From positions 1-64,000 of the forward strand of contig JBAKBP010012994.1 in NCBI GenBank assembly GCA_037953745.1: a stretch of DNA of 64,000 nucleotides, written 5' to 3'. Below, one piece after another: positions 10,485-18,420 of this stretch. Within the stretch, counting starts at the first letter, position 1; each line of letters starts with the position of its first letter. The translations under genes were made by a program, and so were the position numbers. Below the pieces are notes generated by a model. That model was not told the origin of the DNA, did no database searches, and saw nothing but the letters and a program-made list of their open reading frames with translations. The stretch comes from Lithodes maja (taxonomy: Eukaryota; Arthropoda; Malacostraca; Decapoda; Lithodidae).

Positions 10485-11566
10485 TTAATTAACTTTTTGG
10501 CTTTGCGTCGTAGCTCTACAAATTTCACCCGTTCTTCGTCATTTTGTGATGATTTTAATCTATCATTAGCAAATTTTTTAGCAAGCAGGCAGTTTGAAAT
10601 ATCTTTATTCCACCATTTGGGGTTATTATTATGGCCTGGACGCCGTATTTTCGATGGTATGCAGTCTTGCACTGCTTTTAGGTAAGTGGTTTCGAATAAC
10701 TTCCAAGATGTATTTATGTCATTATTGTTAATTAAAAAGCTCCAGTCAGTTTCTTTAAACATAGCTCTAAGTTTATGGAAGTTTGCTTTCTTGAAATTAG
10801 GGACTTTTTCGATGCTACTATTTGGTTCGTTACTAGTAAACTTTAAAGTGAAAGTTATCGTACGATGGTCGCTGTTACTGAATTCATCACCAACATTCAA
10901 ATTCTCTATTAATTCTTCTTTTGTTGCAAGTACAATGTCAAGAACGTTATTACCACGGGTCGGCGTTCGAACAAATTGATAAAGGGAACTCTCTTGCAAG
11001 TTCGTATACAAGTCATGTCCGGAGTGTGAAGTAAGAGTATCGCCCCACTTGGTCACAGGTAAATTGAAGTCGCCAAAAAATACGGTATCTTGCGAGTTAC
11101 TTACGTCAACAATTTGCTCATAAATTTCTCGGTCAGTTTGCACTGATTGAGCTGGAAGTCTGTATATTAATGCAAGTATTATTTTTGTACCTTTATTATT
11201 CTTTATTAGCACAAAAGATGCGTCGACGTTCACAATTTGAGGTTTTGACAAGAGGGTAGGGTTAAGACTTTCTTTGATATAAAGTAAAACGCCACCTCCA
11301 TTTTGATTTATTCGGCTTTTCTCAAACATTACATAACCGGGAAGTGAATACTCTGCTAAAAAGTCTCTATCTTCTGTATTGAGCCAAGATTCTGTTATGC
11401 CAATCACATCATAATTTTCTGTAAACACTAGCTCCTCTAAATCTGAAAATTTATTGCGTATGCTACGAGTGTTTGCATAGAAAACCTTTAAATTTGTTAT
11501 TTTAGAACTCACGGAACGCTCTTTAATAATATTTTTGGTTCTTGTCGGATCTACATTTATGTTCAT
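10485..11566 (-). pseudogene. CR1-like LINE copy A ORF2: APE-type endonuclease
   Basis: It starts at an ATG at 11566. Endonuclease blocks are visible: LKVFYANTRSIRNKFSDLEE, DVIGITESWL, GGGVLLYIKE, FFGDFNLPVTKWGD and the catalytic SDHRTI near the end. This enzyme nicks the target DNA to prime reverse transcription. A basic linker (GHNNNPKWWNKDI) follows. The frame runs into the MITE at 10484, which separates it from RT. It is marked as a pseudogene because of the MITE, the downstream stop and the E0 insertion, although the endonuclease part itself has no lesion I can see. Confidence 0.88.
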
Positions 11567-11649
11567 GGCTGTCCTCGGTCCTCGCTGTCTTCGGTCCTTA
11601 TTGCTGGTGGTCCTCGGTTGCCTCTGTTTTTTTCTTGGCGTTGGATGAT

Positions 11650-12240
11650 TTATGTCACTGCTGCTTCTTCTCTGATGGCGTTTTTTGATCCATGGCTGCG
11701 GACTGCTTCGTGTAGGAGACGACCCATGCGTGCTGAACCCACAGGGTTTAGATGAGTGCCATCCTTGCGGAACAGAGTAGGCTGGTTGTAGAAGTTGTCC
11801 CAGAGGTTGATGAATTCAACTTCTTCCCTCAGACACAAATATTTTAGTCGGCTATTTGTGCTGAAGGCCTTGTCGTAGAATTTATCAGGTGCGTCGATCT
11901 TGGGGAGAATGCCTGAGATGATGATATTCCTTGACTTGTTTTTGTAGTGCTGGATCATCTTGCGATATTTCTCCATCAACTCTTCGGATCTGGTGCGCAT
12001 GACGTCATTTGAACCAGCATGGATGACAAAAAGGGTATTTTCATTTGCATCCTTTGTGGTATCTTCGAAGGCTTCCACAATGTCGTCCAGTCCAGCTCCT
12101 GGGATGCAAAATCTTTTTCGTTGATTTGGGACTCTGTCGCAGAACTCTTCGACCTGTCCTCGTAGGATGGAATCCCCAACGAGCCTGGTCTCTTCTGGTT
12201 CGTCTTCCATCTCTACCAATATCTCAAATCTGTTTGACAT
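11650..12240 (-). CDS. CR1-like LINE copy A ORF1: SGNH/GDSL-esterase-like domain
   Basis: The first true ATG (12240) gives MSNRFEILVEM. The protein has three SGNH-hydrolase signatures in order: VGDSILRG with the nucleophile Ser, VIHAGSNDV with the Gly-x-Asn block, and DGTHLNPVGSARM with the Asp-x-x-His pair. An esterase in ORF1 is known from the CR1 group, where a lipid or membrane role has been proposed. The zinc/coiled-coil half of ORF1 lies just upstream in another frame and ends at a TAG. Either the two were one ORF before a frameshift or the element uses two small proteins. Confidence 0.83.
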   Translation of the reverse strand: MSNRFEILVEMEDEPEETRLVGDSILRGQVEEFCDRVPNQRKRFCIPGAGLDDIVEAFEDTTKDANENTLFVIHAGSNDVMRTRSEELMEKYRKMIQHYKNKSRNIIISGILPKIDAPDKFYDKAFSTNSRLKYLCLREEVEFINLWDNFYNQPTLFRKDGTHLNPVGSARMGRLLHEAVRSHGSKNAIREEAAVT

Positions 12241-12325
12241 TGTGACTGGTAGATGAGACCTTTTCTGCGTTGGCCGTGCACCGTTCCTCACTGGTGTAAA
12301 TCCGGAAACCTGTGGTGGCGGGACT

Positions 12326-12763
12326 CTACGTACAGGTTGGAGAGGAGTGGTTAGAACGGGGGCGAGGGGTTGGTACTGTTCGTGCTAGCAGGCTTCTTGC
12401 ACGAGGAGTGGGGGAGAGACTAAGGTGAACAGGGCGGCTGTCCTGGTTTGATGTCGGCTTAGGTTCGTCAGAAGCATCTGCTGCAGTGTCTACTGCAGGT
12501 GTTGGATTGTTGGCAGATGACGTTGGGGCGGTGGTGGATGCTGGAGTTGAAACAATTGGAGTTAGTGATACTCCAACGTTGAGTGTTACAAACTCTTGGA
12601 GTGATTCCAGCTTCCTGGTGAGGGCGTTGATCTTGTTGTGGGCTTCATCCAATTTTGCTGTCAAATCCTCTCGTTGCTGGCAGAGTCGGCAGACTTGTGG
12701 ATCGGCAGGAGCAAACATGGAAGCACCAAACCTACCGGCGCAGTTCGTACAGGCACGAGGCAT
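12326..12763 (-). CDS. CR1-like LINE copy A ORF1 N-terminal part: zinc motif plus coiled coil
   Basis: Starting at the ATG at 12763 it opens MPRACTNCAGRFG with a later VCRLCQQ, so two Cys-x2-Cys pairs that could bind one zinc. A predicted coiled coil follows (DLTAKLDEAHNKINALTRKLESLQEFV), then a Thr/Pro/Ser-rich linker ending at a TAG at 12326-12328. This is the architecture of the N-terminal half of CR1 ORF1, expected to bind nucleic acid and multimerise. The esterase half follows 85 bases downstream in a different frame. Confidence 0.75.
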   Translation of the reverse strand: MPRACTNCAGRFGASMFAPADPQVCRLCQQREDLTAKLDEAHNKINALTRKLESLQEFVTLNVGVSLTPIVSTPASTTAPTSSANNPTPAVDTAADASDEPKPTSNQDSRPVHLSLSPTPRARSLLARTVPTPRPRSNHSSPTCT

Positions 12764-12779
12764 GGTGACGATCACTTTC

Positions 12780-12945
12780 TTCAGATCACTTCACTCACTT
12801 AAAAACACTTAACTCACTTTAAAAACACTAGACTCACTTTAAAAACACTAAACTCACTTTAAAAACACTTAACTCACTTTAAAAACACTAAACTCACTTT
12901 AAAAACACTAAACTCACTTTAAAAACACTTCACTTACTTAAATAG
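12780..12945. repeat. About 22-bp tandem repeat (CACTTTAAAAACACTAAACT type)
   Basis: Six to seven copies of a 20-22 bp unit of the form ACTCACTTTAAAAACACT with small variations. It lies immediately upstream of ORF1 of CR1 copy A on its sense strand, so it is probably the 5' untranslated or promoter array of that LINE, though it could be pre-existing satellite DNA. Confidence 0.85.
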
Positions 12946-13273
12946 GCCTAACCGAAAACAAACATTTTGAAATACACACAAATAGGTTATCAGCGGTGAT
13001 AGCCTAACCGAAAATTAAAACAAAACAAAATTAAATTTGAATACGCAGTGATAGCCGAACCGAAAACAATTTTATGTTTATTTAAACAGAAATAGGCCAC
13101 CAGGGGTTATAGCCTATCCTAACCGAAAACAAAATTATGAAATACCGGTACGCAGAAATAGGCCACCAGCGGTGATAGCCTAACTGAAAATTTAAAAATT
13201 GAAGTACGCAGAAATAGGCCACCAGGGATGATAGCCTAGACTAACCGAAAACAAAAATAACCGAAAACAAAAA

Positions 13274-13275
<2 letters not shown>
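12946..13275. repeat. Degenerate 55-70 bp tandem repeat (AAATAGGCCACCAG type)
   Basis: About five imperfect units, each with AAATAGG(C/T)(C/T)(A/C)CCAG or a decayed form, then GTGATAGCCTAACCGAAAA. Clear units begin near 12981, 13089, 13156 and 13212. It sits between the LINE 5' array and the GA microsatellite. I see no coding potential. It could be minisatellite DNA or a remnant of a SINE-like tandem. Confidence 0.7.

Positions 13276-13277
<2 letters not shown>

Positions 13278-13338
<61 letters not shown>
13278..13338. repeat. (GA)n microsatellite
   Basis: About 30 uninterrupted GA dinucleotides. It pairs with the (CT)n tract 42 bp to the right. Confidence 0.97.
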
Positions 13339-13339
<1 letters not shown>

Positions 13340-13377
13340 CAATAACCTTCCCTTCACGTTTTATGCAGTCTATACGG

Positions 13378-13379
<2 letters not shown>

Positions 13380-13426
<47 letters not shown>
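13380..13426. repeat. (CT)n microsatellite
   Basis: About 23 CT dinucleotides, complementary to the GA tract at 13278-13338. Together they form a potential long hairpin with a 42-nt loop. On the minus strand the GA reading continues the tail of LINE copy B into an Arg-Glu repeat, which is not a real protein. Confidence 0.97.
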
Positions 13427-13429
<3 letters not shown>

Positions 13430-13499
13430 GCAGGATTAGGAAGTTAGTTGGGGAAAGATGGGTTAGTAACTGAGGGGGGATAAAATAAAATTGTTCATT

Positions 13500-14028
13500 T
13501 ACAAACGCAGTCAGTCGCGGGTTTGATGCGAGATATTTGTCTAGGCGAAATTTAAAAGAATCAACGGTGCTGCAGTCTATAACGTCTCGGGGAAGCCCAT
13601 TCCACAAGTTGACAACTCGATTGAAGAAGACATTCTTAGATTCGTGCAAGTTAAAAGTTTTACCAATAATTTTGCAACCGTTTCCCCGCGTATAATTAGA
13701 TTGGTCGATAGTGAAGTACTTACCATAGTTCATATTAACGATGCCTTTGATGATTTTGAACACTTGAATTAAGTTGAATCTGCACTGGGTTAAAGGAAAT
13801 AGATTCAATTCCTTAAGACGCTCTTCGTATGGTTTGTTCTTTAGGCTAGGTATCATTTTGGTAACTCAACGTTGAACTCGTTCTAGCTTGTCTATATTTT
13901 TTTGGTAATTGATTGAACGCAGTATTCCAGCAGAGGGCGAACTAAGGAATTGTAAAGGGTTAGGATAACTTCTTTGAATTTATGCTCAAATGACCTGCCT
14001 ATAAAGCCAATTATTTTGTTTGCCTTCT
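13500..14028 (-). pseudogene. CR1-like LINE copy B, ORF2 C-terminal tail
   Basis: The minus strand encodes MIPSLKNKPYEERLKELNLF, then IQVFKIIKGI, then FFNRVVNLWNGLPRDVI and KFRLDKYLA, the tail following the RT domain in this LINE family. It ends with stop codons near the TTTTATTTTATCCC 3' region. Upstream it is cut by LINE-B at 14028. Small deletions relative to copy A have removed part of the RRLRGDL block. Confidence 0.82.
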
Positions 14029-15401
14029 TTTGAACGGAGGAAGGAAAAACACAGATAAAACAAAAAGGTCCATGTGCCTAAAGGCATCCTTCATTCATAA
14101 AATGTTTGTAACAACTGGATTTAAACTTTTGTAGATTGTAAATTTGTGGAAAGCAACTCGAGGGAAGTGAATTCCAAAGAGTAGTAGTTCTAGGGATAAA
14201 TTAATTTTGATAAGCAGAAGTTCTGCATTGTGGAGGAGAAAGTGTAAATTCATGGGCGCTCTCAGCTGCCCTAGTTCTACGGGGAAAGATGTGGAGAGGC
14301 GGCACAATTGAAGCAAGTTCCTCGGAACAATTGCTCTGAAAATATCTGTAGAATAATGCAAGGGATGCAACGTTTCTTCGTATGGATAATGTAGGAAGGT
14401 CCTGTGTGATTGCAGGGTTATTGATTAATCTAATAGCTTTATTTTGAATTTTGTCCAACTGCCTCAATGCAACCACTCCACTTCCACTCCACAGAGGTGA
14501 ACAGTAATCCATCTGAGAACGCACATGACTTTTATATATTACGGCCAACTGCTCGTCAGTGAAGAATTCTCGAACTCTGTACAGGAGTCCCAGTTTTTTA
14601 GAGGCATTCTTAGCAATGCTTCTAACATAATGTGTCCAGCTCAAGTTAGTAGTTAATGTTACACCGAGAATGTCAATACTAGGGGAAGTGAGAATATTTA
14701 CATCATTAAAAAATATATGGGAGTCAGTGAGATTCTGTCGGTTAGAAAATTGAATGTACTTGGTTTTCTGTGCATTAAAGGAAACTAGATTCTTTTGTCC
14801 TCATTAATTAATTCTAGAAAGGTCCTGGTTCAGAGAAATTGCAGTGTTTATTTTTGAATTTATAAGATCGGGTTGGGTGAAAGAATTGGTAAATGTGAAG
14901 GAACTGTGGAGTGTTGAGTCATCTGCGTAGGAATGTATTGGATTATGAGTGGTAGATACGAGATCATTGATATGAATGAGGAACAGAGTTGGGGCCAAAA
15001 CTGATCCCTGGGGAACACCAGCATTTATTGAGTGAAATTGAGAATAAAGGCCATCTACCATTATACATATTTTTCTGTTATGAAGATAAGAAGAAATTAG
15101 TGGAACTAATGATGCAAGGCCGTAGTGTGACATCTTCGACAATAAGGATTTGATGCCAGACTCTATCAAATGCCTTTGATATAATATCCAGTGCTATTGT
15201 ATGTGTTTCACCATGTTGGTCTGTAGCTTGGTTGATTTGATGCGTAAGAAGGCAAAGAATGTCTGCAGTTGATCGACATCGTCTAAAACCATATTGCCTA
15301 TCACTGATTAATTTATTATTCTCAAGATGCTTAATTATGTGATTATTTAATATAATTTCAAAGACTTTACCAAGAGTGAAGTTATAGCTATTGGTCTGAA
15401 C
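14029..15401 (-). mobile_element. LINE-B copy 1 (5'-truncated non-LTR element) inserted in CR1 copy B
   Basis: Very similar to 56241-57330. On the minus strand it encodes LALDIISKAFDRVWH-like, GVPQGSVLAPTLFLIHINDL and YADDSTLHSS RT blocks, then SWTHYVRSIAKNASKKLGLL, YKSHVRSQMDYCSPLW and RAAESAHEFT. The frame is split in two by a TAA/deletion near 14803 (copy 2 reads INGWGQKN there). The right boundary is where CR1 resumes with TCTGAACATTG. Copy A has the uninterrupted site near 8800. It lacks the long poly(A) seen on copy 2. I cannot assign the clade. Confidence 0.83.
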
Positions 15402-17216
15402 ATTGTTGACTCGATTTTAGGTACCTTGATATTGTTACTCCCAGATCGGTTTCTCTGTCTACATTCTTAAGCTGAGTGCCATTCATCGAATAGTTTGCTT
15501 TCTCATTTCGGTATCCGATATGTGGTACTTTACAGTTATCTGCATTGAAACTCATTTGCCAAGTTTGCACCCAACATGACAACTTATCTAGATTGTGTTG
15601 CATATTGTCAACTTGTTCTTTTGAGAGTACTATATTTGCAATTTTTGTATCGTCAGCAAACTTTGAGATTGTACAGGTGAGACCCTCGTCTATGTCATTG
15701 ATGTAAATTAGAAAGAGAATTGGTCTCAGTACAGATCCCAGGGGTACCCCGCTACTTACATTGGTCCATTTAGATGCCTTACTGTATATGACTACTCTTT
15801 GCTTTCTGTCGCTGAGCCAATTTTCTATCCATTTCAACACACCATCTTGTATTTCATGCACTTTTAGTTTTAGCAGTAAACGTTTGTGGGGAACTTTGTC
15901 AAAGGCCTTTTGAAAATCAAGTTATATAATATCTACAGTTTTACTCTCATCATAGAGGTTGAGGATATCGTGGAAGAAGTCTAAGAGGTTTGTTAACCCT
16001 TTCACGCATTTATGACACAGAGGTTGCCAGATTAGCAATAAGAAATAGAGTTATCTCACTCTTATAATTACCTCTCCAAAATTAGTTTTCTGCCCACAGC
16101 TAACTCAAAGACAACTGCAGAGGTTGAAGTAACTAAACTAAAGGTTTCTAAATACCCCTGATGGTAACAAAGGCTTTAAAGTATCCCCAATAGGCTCAAA
16201 ATCGCGTCATATGTCGGAGAGGGTTAAGCAGGAACGTTTATTACAAAAGCCGTGATGAGTATCTTTAAGTATGTTATTTTTCTCTAAGTGATTTACGAGT
16301 CTGTCTCTTATGAGTGTTTCTAGCATTTTACATACAACTGAGGTCAAGCTAATTGGACGATAGTTACTGGGTAGGGATTTGCTGCCTTTTTTTAATATCG
16401 GTGTTACGTTGGCTAGCTTCCACTAATCAGGCATAGTTCCAGACTGCAAGGATTTATTGAATAGCAATGTCAGTGGTTTGGAGAGCTTATCCTTAGCTTC
16501 CTTTAGAACTCTAGGTGAGATTGTATCAGGTCCAGGCGATTTATTTACCTTGAGTTTATCTAAACATTTCAATACTTCTCTCTCTGTAATGGTGATATAG
16601 CTTAGAACATCAAAATTATCAATTTGAATCGGCGATGCTGTAGGGATATCACCGAGGTCTTCTGTTGTAAAAACTGATGCAAAGAAGGTATTGAGGGCAT
16701 TACTCATTTGTACTTCTGTCTTTGGTGTATTCTCCATTTTCATCGAATAACGGTCCAAGAATGGAAGTAACTACTTTTTTCTTTCTGATATAACTATAGA
16801 ATTCTTTCGGGTTTGTTTTACTTTGATTCGCAACATGTAACTCCAGGGTCTTTTTACTTTGCTTAATTAACTTTTTGGCTTTGCGTCGTAGTTCTACAAA
16901 TTTCACCCGTTCTTCGACATTTTGTGATGATTTTAATCTATCACTAGCAGACTTTTTAGAAAGCAAACAGTCTGAAATCTCTTTATTCCACCATTTGGGC
17001 TTATCATTATGGCCTGTACGCCGTATTTTCGATGGTATGCAGTCATGCACTGCTTTTAGATAAGTGTTTGCGAATACTTCCCAAGATGTATTTATGTCGT
17101 TATTGTTAACTAGAAAGCTCCAGTCGGTTTCTTTAAACATTGCTCTAAGTTTATGAAAGTTTGCTTTCTTGAAATTAGGGACTTTCTCGATGCTGCTATT
17201 TGGTTCGTTACTAGTA
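15402..17216 (-). pseudogene. CR1-like LINE copy B, RT and endonuclease-RT linker, broken
   Basis: Parallel to 8800-10810 of copy A. It encodes IENWLSDRKQRVVIYSKASK, GVPLGSVLRPILF, FADDTK, SPGPDTISPRVLKEA and, upstream, DCIPSKIRRTGHNDKPKWWN. There are several frame breaks, the MITE at 15997-16223 and an altered GVPLGS in place of GVPQGS in the RT. It is non-functional. The homology ends at 17216 inside the segment linking endonuclease and RT. Confidence 0.85.
15997..16223. mobile_element. piggyBac-like MITE (227 bp), different family, TTAA duplication
   Basis: TTAA at 15993-15996 and 16224-16227. The left end is CCCTTTCACGCATTTATGAC; the inverted right end begins CCCTCTCCGACATATGACG, so the termini are imperfect inverted repeats. 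The empty site is seen in copy A (GGTTTGTTAAACAGGAACG near 9400-9415). The CCCTTT start and TTAA target fit piggyBac. No coding capacity. Confidence 0.85.
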
Positions 17217-17220
17217 AAAA

Positions 17221-17373
17221 AAAAATGTTTACTAGATTTTTTACTAAATTTACTAGAGGAAATTTGTTAGAAGCAGTTAAGAGTTTTTATGAAGGGAGCA
17301 GAGCATGTGTGAGAGTAAGAAATGGTGAGTTGAGTGAATGGTTTGAGGTAAAGGTAGGTTTGCGACAGGGTTG
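17221..17373 (+). pseudogene. RTE/BovB-type LINE fragment (RT)
   Basis: The plus strand reads LLEAVKSFYEGSRACVRVRN, then LSEWFEVKVGLRQGCV, the RT segment before the PQGS-equivalent box in RTE-type LINEs, where LRQGC is diagnostic. It is preceded by an A-rich junction with CR1 copy B. It is cut at 17373 by the LTR terminus of E1. Its continuation is not found in the window. Confidence 0.82.
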
Positions 17374-18420
17374 TGTTACGAACTGGCACTCGGGTACACA
17401 AGGGCTCTCAATCAGGACTCGAATACGGCTCACTGCCACAACGGAAACACACGATCCCAACCCCTGAGTACTGCCAGCCGAACAAAAAACACCAATACCC
17501 TCCAGAGTTCAATCTGCTATAACGGGGTATACAAGAACTCGGTACTAGTGTTCAACAACAGACTAATAAAGAGACAGGAATTATCTAGTCTGGTCAACAA
17601 TCAAACAATGAAGTAAAAAACAACAACACCAAAGAATAGTGTTGGCCGAAGCCGAAGTAATCCACCCTTGACTAAGAACTTAAGAAGTCCTCCACCCTCT
17701 ACTTCGGATCGGCACTATTACGTTACGTTAATTAATAGTCCTTAAGCATCGAGCAAGGAATCTTCTGAAAAAAGTTAGATGCTTCTCGGATGCTCGTAAG
17801 AAGTACGTATCGGATTTTGAACAGTAATTCAATAAGCAAAAACACTGGCAATTAAATACTATTAAAGGCTTAAATTGGCATAAGAATAATTAAAAGAATA
17901 TGCAATAGTAAATGGCAAACATTAAAAAAGAAGTACTCCGCAAATGCAACGGCAATAGCCTACTCGGATTGTACTCGTGGGCCACTAATCACTAAAGTAG
18001 CCAAGCTTGCAACACATGAAATTAATAGTGCATAAACAATATCATACATAAGGAAAGCTTCAATACTATTCTGTATCTACTAATCGAGTAAAGTCTAGCT
18101 GTGGTACTGTGGGCAAAAGGTAGCAGTGACTGAGCAAAAACGGCTTGTAGCCTAGCGAAGTCCTCACGACTGTTTAAAGTATTACGTTAAAACTAACAAG
18201 TGCACTTTGAGAAATCCAGATCCCTTGTATCTGGTTTTCTCCCAGCTCCTTGACAAAGTAAAAACAAACTGTTAATAAAATACAGGGTGGTTAGGCTCTT
18301 GCCCTCACACACTGTAAATTATTAACTCAACACAGTCAGCCGCGAAGACAACCTAGGCTTCACTGAACCGAAACGAGTATGCAGGTTTATCGCTTAACCA
18401 CTGCATCAAACAACAACTAT
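17374..18420 (-). repeat. E1 3' LTR, segment left of the 2A-LINE
   Basis: Aligned to 309-1370 of E0 with many substitutions. It includes the leader hairpin at 18209-18241 with the covarying stem. The LINE insertion point lies after an ACAACAACT-like stretch near 18412-18420, so the exact edge is ambiguous. No genes. Confidence 0.82.

Larger units (their letters stand above)
8636..12945 (-). mobile_element. CR1-like LINE copy A, main part
   Basis: On the minus strand the order is ORF1 zinc/coiled-coil, SGNH-hydrolase-like esterase, endonuclease, then RT, as in CR1-group LINEs, preceded by a short tandem-repeat 5' region. The element is interrupted by a MITE at 10047-10484 and by E0 at 309-8635, and its last part lies at 1-308. 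It is nearly full length, which is unusual because most LINE copies are 5'-truncated. The esterase in ORF1 is the best support for the CR1 group. Confidence 0.82.
13427..17216 (-). mobile_element. CR1-like LINE copy B, 5'-truncated, with nested LINE-B and MITE
   Basis: It is homologous throughout to copy A on the same strand. The 3' end is near 13427-13500 and the 5' truncation point lies within the endonuclease C-terminal region at about 17216, where copy A continues (ACTAGTAAACTTTAAAG) but copy B switches to A-rich sequence. LINE-B (14029-15401) and a MITE (15997-16223) have been inserted. Copy B shows the uninterrupted target sites of the E0 insertion and of the copy-A MITE. Confidence 0.85.

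Noticed and set aside
12780..13275. CRISPR array
   Set aside because: Units are contiguous and lack unique spacers of constant length; the context is a eukaryotic LINE.
13276..13473. Arg-Glu and Ser-Leu repeat proteins over the GA/CT tracts
   Set aside because: Simple translation of dinucleotide repeats in any frame.
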